DNA of 30,746 nt from Bacillota bacterium. GTDB taxonomy: Bacteria > Bacillota > Clostridia > Acetivibrionales > DTU013. Positions 23,349 through 30,746 of this stretch are shown here, piece by piece. The DNA is taken from the NCBI GenBank assembly GCA_023411715.1, contig JAEYOM010000017.1, forward strand, positions 1 to 30,746. The letters are read 5' to 3'. The notes under the pieces are model-generated. The model searched no databases. It saw nothing but the letters and a program-made list of their open reading frames with translations, and was not told the DNA's origin. Made by a program: the position numbers and the translations under genes. Each line of letters begins with the position of its first letter. Position 1 is the first letter of the stretch.

Positions 23349-23410
23349 CCACTACAAAGAGCCAATTTCGCAAAATCAAACGCGAAGTTGGCTCTTTATC
23401 ATTTGTAGTG
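23349..23410. terminator. Bidirectional hairpin between the salvage operon and the GH30-like gene
   Basis: AAAGAGCCAATTTCGC (23356-23371) pairs with GCGAAGTTGGCTCTTT (23382-23397) across a ten-base loop, with one G-U pair. CACTAC at 23350-23355 and GTAGTG at 23405-23410 extend the stem after a short interruption. It lies between two convergent stop codons (23271 and 23433), so it can end transcription from both sides, although the T-runs are short. Confidence 0.85.
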
Positions 23411-23432
23411 TTCTATTAAGCTATATCAGGAA

Positions 23433-26400
23433 TCAGATTCCCAATACAAAGTCTCCGAAGTGCTTGCTGTCGAATTTGACCGTTCCCGTCTTCTTATCAA
23501 CTACAGCCTTCACAGTTTCGACGACTTTACCGTTTACAACACACTTTACTGTGATCGTAGCGGTTTTAACCTTCGATGTGTCTACGGGTATAACGAAGGT
23601 ATTGACTTTGGAAACCGATGTTACATTGATTTTCTTACCTCTGGCCTGTGCTGTGCAGGATACCGTATATACCGGACTTTTGCCGGCAATTTTCTTCGTT
23701 GTTGCCGAAGGAGCTGTTGCCTTTGTAGCATTGATCGTTATATTGTCCGATGCCAGCTTGGTCAGAGAAGCTGTTGCAACGTTTACGCTGAGCATCGTGG
23801 AATCGATCTGTATTTCGTCGACTGTCTTGGCAACTCCTGCAATTAACGATTTGGGCAGAGTGAGTCCCAAGGTCTTTGCGCCTGCAACATGCGGTATGCT
23901 GATGGATACACTGCTGTCGAATGCGACAACTGTCTTTGCTTTCTTCTCGTATGCAGTTACTGCCTGATCAATAGTTTTGACAGTCTTCGCCTTTGCAATA
24001 ATAGCATTGATCGTACTTGCGTCAAGTTTGACCATTACGGTTCCATTTGTCGCTTTCAGTTTCTTAACATCAAGATCCGTAGTACCGGCTTTTCCCGCCG
24101 CTAAAGCTGCAGAGTTTGCTACAACAGCTTTTGACTTCGCACCTTTAAGATCGGCAATTATATCCTTTAGCGCCGTAACAACAGATGTGGAGCTAGCTGC
24201 TTTAATCAGAGCAGAGATGTCATTCTTTGTCTCGCTGTCGACCTTTGCAACGGTCAAAGCTTGGATTATCGCCTTCTCCAGAATATCACTTACTGTCGGT
24301 ACTGGCGCAGGCTTCGGTACTGGCGCAGGCTTCGGTGCCGGTGCCGGTGCCGGTACGAGTACGGGTGCTGGTGTCGGTGTTGGTACCGGTGTCGGTGCTG
24401 GTGTCGGTGTCGGTGTTGGTGCTGGTGTATTTGATGTATCATCCGTCTGGTCGTTATCGTCTGTATCTGTCTGCTCAGGCGTTTTTACGTTGGTCACGTT
24501 GATTGTGTATGTTTTAACCGTGCCATCCTGTGCAGTAACTTCAACTGTTATCAGATTTGCGCCATATACCAGACCAATTTTCTGAGAAGGCTTCCCGCTT
24601 TCTACACTCTTTCCATTTACCGTAATGGTCGCATCGCTGTCATCGGCAACCGGTGTTACAGTCATGCCGGAAACATCTTTAAGAGATACGGTATACTGGG
24701 TCATACCAGGGATGAATGCCGGCGTCAGCTCTCCCACACTCAATGCCAGGCTGCTAAGGTCGGCATCCGACGGTACGGCCGGAAGCGGATCTCCTGCCAT
24801 GGCAGTTGTATGGAAATAGTCGAAAGAGACATTAAAGTCATAGGTTTCCGTAGACCCGCCTCCGTTGCTAGCTTCCAAACCTGTCTGCACGTTGTTGAAA
24901 TTTAGTATGTAGCTAGTCCCAAGCTGTGTAAATGTAGTTCCGTCAACCGAATAGTAATTATCGTAGGAATTTCCACTCTTTGTTATTCTGAATATAACCG
25001 CTTTATCGGTAGTACTGACAACGTTTCCGTTAACGCTGGTTTGAGACACGGATCCATTCACCTCTTTGGTCACCTGTATCTTGGTTGAAGGATCTGTTCC
25101 GTTCGATTCCCAATCCAGTTTCAAATAGTTGTCCATATCCTGATAAACCAGTATTCCACCCTGCTGATAATTCACGCTGGGCCATTTGGAAGCTGTCATT
25201 TTCGTTTCGATCGTCCAGTCTCCCGGTGAATTCTGAAGCAGGATGTTCTTCATGTTTGTGCTGGTTCCGTAGATATCTCCCTTTCTAGTGCTGATGAACA
25301 TGCATCCGGGTCCTGTAGTCAGGCTCCATGTAGTCGGATCCTCGTTCACCCAGTGCCAGATTGACGTATCTAGTACCGTACTGTTAAACTCATCACTTTG
25401 GGTCTTTTCCTGAATAAAGTTTACAGTATAAACAGTCTGCGAGCTTCCATAGCTTACGGTTACTGTTGCCGCTCCCGGTATCGCCGATGCCTGGGTTATT
25501 GCGACCGAGACGCCCGGATCCGCCGGTATCGCCTTCACCGGTGGTATGGTTGCCGCTCCTGCAGGTACGCGTATGGTGTAGTTTAATGTGCTTGGACTAA
25601 AATTGCTCAATTTAGCCCCGTTAACCTTGAGACTGCTTAAAGAAGTATCCGTAACAAAATCTACTGTATAGACGGACTTCTTGCTGCCATAGCTTACGGT
25701 TACCGTTGCCTGTCCCGGAGTCACTGCTGCCGGAGTTATTACAACTGTAGCTTTCTGATCAAAAGAATCCGCAGTTATCTGAGGTTTTCCTCCTACAGGG
25801 TAGAACATCGTATAACTGAAGTTATCCGGGCTGAACCCACTCACCAGTGCTCCGTCCACTTTAAGAGAAACAAGGTATGTGGACATATCTTCATAATAAT
25901 CGTTCTGCAATGCATAAACCAGTTTTGTAACCACCGCCTGGGGCAAATTGCTGTTGGTCAGAGCGTCGCTTACTGCATTAACAAGATTGATATTTGTGCC
26001 GCCATATGCCTTAAGCGCGTCCCGAAGGGCATCACGGTCAGGCGCCGGCGTTATTGAAAGCTGATCTGAAAACAGGATATTGGAATCCTCTGCGTACAAG
26101 GCCAATACCACCTTGGCAGTGCCTTCCGGTTCATCATAGGTAAAAACGTCACTGGTACTTTCATGCCAATCCGCCACTTTTACGTCAACGGGCTGGAAGG
26201 AACTTATGCTGAGCGGTGCCCCCTGAAGAATGGAGCCCATCATCGTATTGCCGTTCCACCAGACTCTTTCGCCGGCTTCACGGGCTGCATACGGCTCAGG
26301 CATATCGCGGCCGCCGACAGGGGTCATACCCAACTGAGCGCCTGCGCTGTCATAAAATACCAACGCGGCTTTTACATCACCCGGTTTGTCGGCAGCGACT

Positions 26401-29336
26401 TCATATCCAAGCGGGCCGTTCTGCATTTCCATGAAATAGCCTTCGAAACGGTATTTCTCGCCTTTGGTCATCTTGCCGCTAACATCCTGCCACATTCCAT
26501 CATACTTGCCGGATTCGTTGAGTCGATTTTTCACCTTTGCGGAGGCAACAATTTTCACATTACCACTTTTCAGGTAGCGTGAAAGACCCGAGTAACCCTG
26601 CATGTTATCCGCAGTCACGGAAGCAGGGGTGGTGCTTGGGACCTGAACAAACGTCCCGTTGTCATAGCGGCCCATAGTCCAGCCAGTGATAGTCTGAGAG
26701 GATGTTGCTGTTTCAAAATCGCCGTTACTCAACACATTGCCCGGTATAGAAACTGTCGAGGTGTTTGCTGCAGTACTCCAGTCGGAGTCATTGGCCCCGA
26801 ACAGGAAACGGTCAACGGTAATCTTGGAATCGGAGAGGTTGGGTACAGCTATGATGTACATATCCTTGTGACCATAGGCGCTCTGGTCGCCCGTATCAAG
26901 CCATGCTTGATATTTGCCGTAGCTATCACCGCGCGGCACTAGAATTTCGCCTACCTTCGTACCCTGCGCCAGAATATCGGAGACGCCGCGCACAGTTGTA
27001 CCTACCGGCAGTACATAGGCAAGCAGACTTCCCGACCCGCCCGGCGTTGCATAGGCCTGAGCTGTCAGGTATAGCAGATGTCTGCGAGCGGCGCCACCAT
27101 TGGCGGAACCATCCGCAAAGTTTACGTTGTTATAGGCGAGATAATCCCCTTCGCCAAGCTGAACCGCTTCATTTGCGCGGCCGGCATTGCCTGCGGCGCT
27201 GCCCGGTACGTTGTTGTCGTTTCCTTCTGCCTCTAGCGAAGAGAAAATATCACGTTCGCCATCAAGACCGTTGTATGTGGCATAGGTTCCTTCGGACGGT
27301 ACAATGGTTACGATGCTGGCCGACGGAATGTCAATGACAAACTTGCCGCCGCTTACGGGAATCGTACCCAGCTTCTTCTGATTCTCGCTGCCGGAGGTAC
27401 GGAACACCGTTACGCTCTTTGTTCCTACCGGGAAGTCCTTTAGTGTGAATTCAAGAGGCTGGATGCTGTCATCATTGTTTGCATTTGTGACTGTAATGGA
27501 GAAGTCATCGTTGCTGGAGCTCTTGAAACCAACAATATCAATGTTGTTTGCCGGTTGGCGCGTCACGTCGAAGCGTACGTCGCCCGGCTCCATGAAGCGT
27601 GAGAAATGCCCGAAGCCATAAAAACGTTTGAATGCACGGTATTCGCCCGTTAGAGAACTGACATGGCTTGGAGTCTGCTGTCCGTTATTATATACGAAAC
27701 GGATGAGGTCGGAGCCGTCACAACCGTTGCTGTCCCACATGCTCCACCAGAGGTATGCATTAAAACCTGGATTACTGGTGAACATGTTGGTCATCAGGGT
27801 GGCATACCGTACGGCATCGTTAATGTTTTCATTGCCGTACCTATTAGTATAGGCGCCTGCGGATCCGTCGCCGGTATCCTGGTTCATAAACTCAGTTTGC
27901 CAAAGTTTATAATTATTCAGGTATGCCGGGTATTTTGCCGAGTCTGTCCTATAATCCAGCGGTCTTGTGGCAAAGTCGCCCGAATGGGTCAATATCGTTT
28001 CATCGGTACCGATGCTGACCGTGCCGTATAAGTGTGTTGTAAATACATCCAGATATGGGTTTTTTCCGCTTGGAATAGTCGGATCATTCTGAATAGCCTG
28101 GCTGGTTACGGGCATAGTAGTTTCGGAAAACGCAGCGCCGGCCCTGTTAAGCTGGCCGTTGAGGTTACAGCCGTCCACTCCGGACAACTGCGGAACAAAG
28201 TCAATCACCTTTCCGTCGGGATTTTTTATTCCATACAGGGCTCCGCCCGGCTGCAGTGCCTTCTGCAATGTCGGGCCTATGTAATTGTCGATTTGATCCT
28301 TAATCATATTGGCGTCGGTTTGTGCAAGGTCAGGTTCGTTATAGGGGTTGATATTCGTGATCGGAATTCCCCACTGTTCCCAGTAGGTCTTTATATAATT
28401 TACAAGATAATCCGCATAAGCCTGGTAATAAATTTTTACGGTTTTACCATCGATTATAGCCGTATCGGTACGGATAACCTTGCTGGGAGTGGTGCCGGCG
28501 GGAGTGGCCTGCCAACCTGTGGAGGCTGCGCTCATCCAGTACGGCGCCTCCCACATGCAGGCATAGAACGTGCGCACGCCGTACTTCATGGCCTGCTGCA
28601 TCGTCCAGACCTGATCCATATCGAAGAGTTCCTTCCTGGTACGCGGGCCGCTCTTGATTACTACGGGATCGCTGCTTAATTTATTGATCTGGTTGATGGG
28701 ACCGCCGTCATCGTTTGCAATTGGTTGGTTCCACGACGGCAGCTGCCATACGAAATCCTGCACGGGTACCAGTGTGCCTGGCGCGTGTACAGGTTCGTTC
28801 GGCCAGATGGAATCAGCCTGACCGTCATAGATACGGTTATATTGTAAGGTTTTATAACCGTACTTTGCATTATTGTTCGACGCCCCGGGAATGGCATTCC
28901 CTTCAATATCGAAGCCGACATTCGTTGTACTTGCCGCCAGACCCGTTACCGGGTTGAAGTACGGTTTCGCAGCGTTGCCGTTTCCTGCTCCGACATCACT
29001 GGTTCCGATGATGACACGGCAGATGTCGTGTCCGGTTCCGTTTTTATCGCTGAACGTCAGATCCAGTAGATGCTTCACGGTGTCCTGATAGCCAGCTGTG
29101 GCAAGCTGCATCATCATAATGGAATCGGTGTATGCATAGGCTGCGCCCACACCGTCCATAGTCTGGTATGTCGTATTCCAGTCGGCCGCAACCGGAGCCG
29201 GTGTGCTGTCTGCCTGTGCCGGAGCAGTCAGGTCTGCCGCCTGTGCTGGAACGGGAAACGACATTTGGGTGACGGAAAGCACCAGCGCGACAGCCATCAG
29301 AAAAGCTAGTGTCTTCCTAAGAAAATACTTACTCAT
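23433..29336 (-). CDS. Secreted modular GH30-like glycoside hydrolase, 1967 residues
   Basis: This very large extracellular enzyme has a signal peptide at 1-34 ending in PVPAQA. Its catalytic clan-A barrel with side beta-domain spans about 40-680. Acid/base Glu334 lies in INPYNEPD and nucleophile Glu482 in LWQTEFMNQD, both in the expected places for GH30. Behind it come a CBM6-like domain (about 690-845) and a second jelly-roll carbohydrate-binding module (about 864-1100; NVLSNGDFE start). Next are a short helical segment, two cadherin-like beta-sandwich repeats (about 1154-1307), and a concanavalin-like domain (about 1313-1512). A third cadherin-like repeat, an acidic then Pro-rich linker (about 1634-1680) and an unassigned C-terminal module ending HFGDFVLGI complete the protein. 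No dockerin, SLH or sortase motif is visible. The substrate is a plant or microbial polysaccharide, not determined. Ribosome binding site AAGGAGG. Divergent from the AraC regulator. Confidence 0.87.
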   Translation of the reverse strand: MSKYFLRKTLAFLMAVALVLSVTQMSFPVPAQAADLTAPAQADSTPAPVAADWNTTYQTMDGVGAAYAYTDSIMMMQLATAGYQDTVKHLLDLTFSDKNGTGHDICRVIIGTSDVGAGNGNAAKPYFNPVTGLAASTTNVGFDIEGNAIPGASNNNAKYGYKTLQYNRIYDGQADSIWPNEPVHAPGTLVPVQDFVWQLPSWNQPIANDDGGPINQINKLSSDPVVIKSGPRTRKELFDMDQVWTMQQAMKYGVRTFYACMWEAPYWMSAASTGWQATPAGTTPSKVIRTDTAIIDGKTVKIYYQAYADYLVNYIKTYWEQWGIPITNINPYNEPDLAQTDANMIKDQIDNYIGPTLQKALQPGGALYGIKNPDGKVIDFVPQLSGVDGCNLNGQLNRAGAAFSETTMPVTSQAIQNDPTIPSGKNPYLDVFTTHLYGTVSIGTDETILTHSGDFATRPLDYRTDSAKYPAYLNNYKLWQTEFMNQDTGDGSAGAYTNRYGNENINDAVRYATLMTNMFTSNPGFNAYLWWSMWDSNGCDGSDLIRFVYNNGQQTPSHVSSLTGEYRAFKRFYGFGHFSRFMEPGDVRFDVTRQPANNIDIVGFKSSSNDDFSITVTNANNDDSIQPLEFTLKDFPVGTKSVTVFRTSGSENQKKLGTIPVSGGKFVIDIPSASIVTIVPSEGTYATYNGLDGERDIFSSLEAEGNDNNVPGSAAGNAGRANEAVQLGEGDYLAYNNVNFADGSANGGAARRHLLYLTAQAYATPGGSGSLLAYVLPVGTTVRGVSDILAQGTKVGEILVPRGDSYGKYQAWLDTGDQSAYGHKDMYIIAVPNLSDSKITVDRFLFGANDSDWSTAANTSTVSIPGNVLSNGDFETATSSQTITGWTMGRYDNGTFVQVPSTTPASVTADNMQGYSGLSRYLKSGNVKIVASAKVKNRLNESGKYDGMWQDVSGKMTKGEKYRFEGYFMEMQNGPLGYEVAADKPGDVKAALVFYDSAGAQLGMTPVGGRDMPEPYAAREAGERVWWNGNTMMGSILQGAPLSISSFQPVDVKVADWHESTSDVFTYDEPEGTAKVVLALYAEDSNILFSDQLSITPAPDRDALRDALKAYGGTNINLVNAVSDALTNSNLPQAVVTKLVYALQNDYYEDMSTYLVSLKVDGALVSGFSPDNFSYTMFYPVGGKPQITADSFDQKATVVITPAAVTPGQATVTVSYGSKKSVYTVDFVTDTSLSSLKVNGAKLSNFSPSTLNYTIRVPAGAATIPPVKAIPADPGVSVAITQASAIPGAATVTVSYGSSQTVYTVNFIQEKTQSDEFNSTVLDTSIWHWVNEDPTTWSLTTGPGCMFISTRKGDIYGTSTNMKNILLQNSPGDWTIETKMTASKWPSVNYQQGGILVYQDMDNYLKLDWESNGTDPSTKIQVTKEVNGSVSQTSVNGNVVSTTDKAVIFRITKSGNSYDNYYSVDGTTFTQLGTSYILNFNNVQTGLEASNGGGSTETYDFNVSFDYFHTTAMAGDPLPAVPSDADLSSLALSVGELTPAFIPGMTQYTVSLKDVSGMTVTPVADDSDATITVNGKSVESGKPSQKIGLVYGANLITVEVTAQDGTVKTYTINVTNVKTPEQTDTDDNDQTDDTSNTPAPTPTPTPAPTPVPTPTPAPVLVPAPAPAPKPAPVPKPAPVPTVSDILEKAIIQALTVAKVDSETKNDISALIKAASSTSVVTALKDIIADLKGAKSKAVVANSAALAAGKAGTTDLDVKKLKATNGTVMVKLDASTINAIIAKAKTVKTIDQAVTAYEKKAKTVVAFDSSVSISIPHVAGAKTLGLTLPKSLIAGVAKTVDEIQIDSTMLSVNVATASLTKLASDNITINATKATAPSATTKKIAGKSPVYTVSCTAQARGKKINVTSVSKVNTFVIPVDTSKVKTATITVKCVVNGKVVETVKAVVDKKTGTVKFDSKHFGDFVLGI
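24294..24435 (-). repeat. Low-complexity repeat encoding the Pro/Thr/Ala linker
   Basis: Two perfect 18-bp units (24298-24315 and 24316-24333) are followed by many GGTGTC/GGTGCC-type hexamers. On the coding strand they give PTPTPAPTP and PAPKPAPVP patterns, a flexible linker between the last cadherin-like domain and the C-terminal module. Such repeats readily change length by slippage. Confidence 0.85.
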
Positions 29337-29390
29337 GTTTCCATTTCCTCCTTATATTATTTTTTTGTAAAGACGGGATGACAACTTGCT

Positions 29391-29405
29391 TGTAAGCACA
29401 TTACA
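29391..29405. promoter_or_regulatory. Dyad TGTAA-GCACA-TTACA between GH30-like gene and AraC regulator
   Basis: Five-base arms flank a five-base centre, and TGCTTGTAAGCA overlaps it on the left. It lies between the divergent genes just upstream of the AraC -35 box. It could be a regulator site, but the dyad is short. It does not match the usual cre consensus. Confidence 0.25.
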
Positions 29406-29412
29406 TTAGTTA

Positions 29413-29441
29413 TTGATTTTATTATATTTACATAATATAAT
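29413..29441 (+). promoter_or_regulatory. Sigma-A promoter of the AraC regulator gene
   Basis: TTGATT (29413-29418) and a perfect TATAAT (29436-29441) are separated by 17 bases. Transcription should start near 29448, about 50 bases before the ATG at 29500. This supports the downstream start rather than the in-frame codon at 29413, which would lie inside the -35 box. Confidence 0.65.
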
Positions 29442-29499
29442 TATCTCCATGGTCGTAAATCGATTGGTTTGTTATTTTTTCGAAACAAGAAGAGTTTTT

Positions 29500-30294
29500 A
29501 TGAATTATGCCGAAATCAACCCACAAATCGATTTATTCATCAATCGTCATTCAACGTCCACTTGGATTATTGAAGATGCCATAACGGATTTTATCGATTT
29601 GACCTATATCTTTTACGGGAAAGCCTTTTATACCATTAACGGGATTAATTACGAAGTGTCTGAGGGTGATCTCCTATGCGTTCCTTTTGGCAACCGCAGA
29701 AGCGCAACAACCGACCCGGATAATTTGATGATTAGCTACGCTCTGAATATCCAACTATATGATCTGAAAGGCATGAATGTGGATTTGCCGTTTCCACTGA
29801 TATCACATATCGGTAAATACGAAGAGTTACTTATTTTGTATAAGGAGTTAAATTTTGAATGGTTGAAAAAAGGCGAGGGATATGAATTAAAAGCACGGGC
29901 CATTCTGCTCATGATTCTTCATTACTATTTCAAATTGTTATATTTCAAAAACAATAATATAAACATAGATATGCGTATACAAAAGGCGGTAAATCACGTT
30001 TTAAGCAACCTGGAGAAACAGATAGAAGTCGAAGAACTTGCATCGCTTTCAGGTTTGACTACCGCTTATTTCGGCACGCTTTTTAAGAAATACGTGGGGT
30101 TATCCGTAAAGGAATATATCAACAGAATGAAAGTCAATAATGCGGAAAATATTCTTCTGAGCGGCGAGTTTACCGTTCAGGAGGCTGCATTCAAATGCGG
30201 CTTCGACGACATTTTCTATTTCAGCAAGCTATTCAAGAAAATAAAAGGCTTCTCGCCATCCCGGATTCTAATGGAGAAAAAGATGTTAAGGTAA
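29500..30294 (+). CDS. AraC-family transcription regulator
   Basis: This 264-residue regulator has an N-terminal cupin-like sensor (FYGKAFYTINGINYEVSEGD) and a C-terminal pair of AraC helix-turn-helix motifs. The first is VEELASLSGLTTAYFGTLFK and the second is VQEAAFKCGFDDIFYFSKLF, ending in GFSPSRIL. Translation is placed at ATG 29500, after AAGAAGAG and downstream of the predicted promoter. The gene is transcribed away from the GH30-like glycosidase with 163 bases between the start codons, the usual arrangement for a regulator and its target. The likely signal is an oligosaccharide released by that enzyme, which is inference. Confidence 0.92.
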   Translation: MNYAEINPQIDLFINRHSTSTWIIEDAITDFIDLTYIFYGKAFYTINGINYEVSEGDLLCVPFGNRRSATTDPDNLMISYALNIQLYDLKGMNVDLPFPLISHIGKYEELLILYKELNFEWLKKGEGYELKARAILLMILHYYFKLLYFKNNNINIDMRIQKAVNHVLSNLEKQIEVEELASLSGLTTAYFGTLFKKYVGLSVKEYINRMKVNNAENILLSGEFTVQEAAFKCGFDDIFYFSKLFKKIKGFSPSRILMEKKMLR

Positions 30295-30343
30295 ATCGGA
30301 CTCGGAGTATTTTATTTTAAATTGGACTTGCTTCGTGTCGTCA

Positions 30344-30383
30344 GGTGGTCTTTCACCACCGAGTACGTACGCGTGCCGCGTAC
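30344..30383. other. Two adjacent small hairpins downstream of the AraC gene
   Basis: GGTGGT-CTTTC-ACCACC (30344-30360) and GTACGCG-TGC-CGCGTAC (30367-30383) are perfect dyads in the gap between the AraC stop and the tRNA terminator. Neither is followed by a T-run on the plus strand. They may help end the AraC transcript or act on the tRNA side; the role is unclear. Confidence 0.4.
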
Positions 30384-30387
30384 ATGT

Positions 30388-30420
30388 AAAAAGCCTCGGA
30401 ACAAATTGTTTCGAGGCTTT
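30388..30420 (-). terminator. Intrinsic terminator of the tRNA-Arg gene
   Basis: On the minus strand AAAGCCTCG pairs with CGAGGCTTT, followed by TT and then A, giving a five-T run. The hairpin begins at the very 3' end of the tRNA, so there is almost no trailer to process. Confidence 0.75.
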
Positions 30421-30496
30421 GGCGCGCCCAGGAGAGCTCGAATCCCCAGCCTTCTGGTCCGTAGCCAGACGCTCTATCCAATTGAGCTATGGGCGC
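30420..30496 (-). tRNA. tRNA-Arg (anticodon ACG), CCA encoded
   Basis: The 77 bases fold into a complete cloverleaf. The acceptor stem is GCGCCCA/TGGGCGC with discriminator G and an encoded CCA. The D arm is GCTC/GAGC. The anticodon stem TCTGG/CCAGA encloses CTACGGA, so the anticodon is ACG. The T arm GGGGA-TTCGAGC-TCTCC contains one G-U pair. ACG is normally edited to ICG by TadA and reads CGU, CGC and CGA codons. The first base is at 30496. Confidence 0.95.
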
Positions 30497-30560
30497 ATAT
30501 TCCGCAACTTAACGGCTAAAGCCTTGTGTGCTTTGGGTGCCGTATCAAAGTGCAATATAT

Positions 30561-30589
30561 ATAATAATACATCCGCGGCTTAAAATCAA
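30561..30589 (-). promoter_or_regulatory. Probable promoter of the tRNA-Arg gene
   Basis: On the minus strand TTGATT (30584-30589) and TATTAT (30561-30566) are 17 bases apart. Transcription would start near 30554, about 58 bases ahead of the tRNA. The region around it is AT-rich and lies between the tRNA and the partial gene at the window edge. Confidence 0.45.
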
Positions 30590-30595
30590 CTGTAT

Positions 30596-30746
30596 TTATT
30601 TGGACTCACGATTTATTTCAATCCGCCAGGTAGGATAATTTTGAACTAATTCCGAATAATTTGCTTTAGCTTTAGACAATTTCACTTTTCTGATGTAGCG
30701 GGTATGATATAATGAAAGAGGAAAATAAAGTTTAGGGACATATCTT
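30596..30746 (-). CDS. 3' end of an unidentified gene entering from the right edge
   Basis: One minus-strand frame is open for 49 codons from the window edge to a TAA at 30596-30598, in a region so AT-rich that stops should be frequent. The product is basic and Tyr-rich; it contains RYIRKVKLSKAKANYSELV and ends in EINRESK. I do not recognise the family. The start lies outside the window. It runs in the same direction as the tRNA-Arg gene, 99 bases away. A chance open frame is still possible. Confidence 0.5.
   Translation of the reverse strand, partial: RYVPKLYFPLSLYHTRYIRKVKLSKAKANYSELVQNYPTWRIEINRESK

Noticed and set aside
24294..24435. Possible CRISPR or minisatellite array
   Set aside because: The units are short, variable hexamers and 18-mers in the frame of a linker, with no unique spacers.
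23977..24585. A 202-codon plus-strand open frame rich in Gly and Val
   Set aside because: It lies opposite the Pro-rich linker and the C-terminal module of the GH30-like gene. Its GVGVGTG pattern is just the complement of the Pro/Thr/Ala repeat.
30703..30713. An extended -10 (TGATATAAT) on the plus strand
   Set aside because: No -35 is present at normal spacing and it lies within the open minus-strand frame at the edge. A gene behind it would be outside the window, so it cannot be supported.
1..30746. Insertion sequences, transposases, integrases or phage genes
   Set aside because: None of the frames shows such motifs, and no long terminal inverted repeats were seen. The tRNA-Arg could be an attachment site in principle, but nothing next to it supports that.

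Overview
The window comes from a bacillotal (Firmicutes) genome, most likely an anaerobic member of the Clostridia. The reasons are AGGAGG-type ribosome binding sites with frequent TTG and GTG starts, a Gram-positive lipoprotein signal on the transporter binding protein, three Fe-S-containing aldo/keto reductases, and a cluster similar in content to the peptidoglycan-sugar salvage genes known from Clostridium and Paenibacillus. This placement is inference; no rRNA gene or other marker is present.

Layout. (1) 1-6127, all minus strand: three aldo/keto reductases of the [4Fe-4S] C-terminal type (the first cut by the window edge), an alpha/beta hydrolase and a MocR-type regulator. The middle reductase has lost most of its catalytic tetrad, and a LexA-box-like dyad lies in its predicted promoter. 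(2) 6470-10087, minus strand: a tight three-gene operon of a divergent NagZ-type GH3 enzyme, a double-SIS phosphosugar enzyme and a BadF/BcrA-type amino-sugar kinase. (3) 10294-11154, plus strand: an RpiR/MurR-type regulator. (4) 11357-23271, plus strand: an eleven-gene operon of murQ, sugar-binding lipoprotein, two permeases, anmK, GNAT acetyltransferase, PIG-L-type deacetylase, namZ, nagZ, a MurK-type kinase and an SGNH esterase. (5) 23433-29336, minus strand: a secreted 1967-residue GH30-like modular glycosidase, convergent with the operon across a strong hairpin and divergent from an AraC regulator (29500-30294). (6) A tRNA-Arg(ACG) with an encoded CCA end, and the 3' end of an unidentified minus-strand gene at the right edge.

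How the genes work together. Regions 2-4 form a cell-wall sugar salvage system. The ABC transporter (no ATPase is encoded here) would import GlcNAc/MurNAc-containing fragments. NagZ and NamZ have no signal peptides, so alternating trimming of GlcNAc and MurNAc from non-reducing ends should occur in the cytoplasm. MurK-type kinases and AnmK would phosphorylate the free and 1,6-anhydro sugars, and MurQ would cleave the lactyl ether to give GlcNAc-6-phosphate. The SIS enzyme, the PIG-L-type protein and the GNAT could adjust acetylation and feed central metabolism; no standard nagA or nagB gene is present. The RpiR regulator lies between the two operons, and similar AT-rich motifs precede both. 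The GH30-like enzyme with its AraC regulator is a separate extracellular polysaccharide-degradation unit.

The most distinctive points are the duplicated but divergent NagZ and kinase sets, the intracellular NamZ/NagZ/AnmK/MurQ combination in one operon, the PIG-L protein lacking its usual catalytic Asp, the tetrad-less Fe-S reductase, an octapeptide-repeat tail on the SIS enzyme, and the unassigned C-terminal module of the GH30-like protein.
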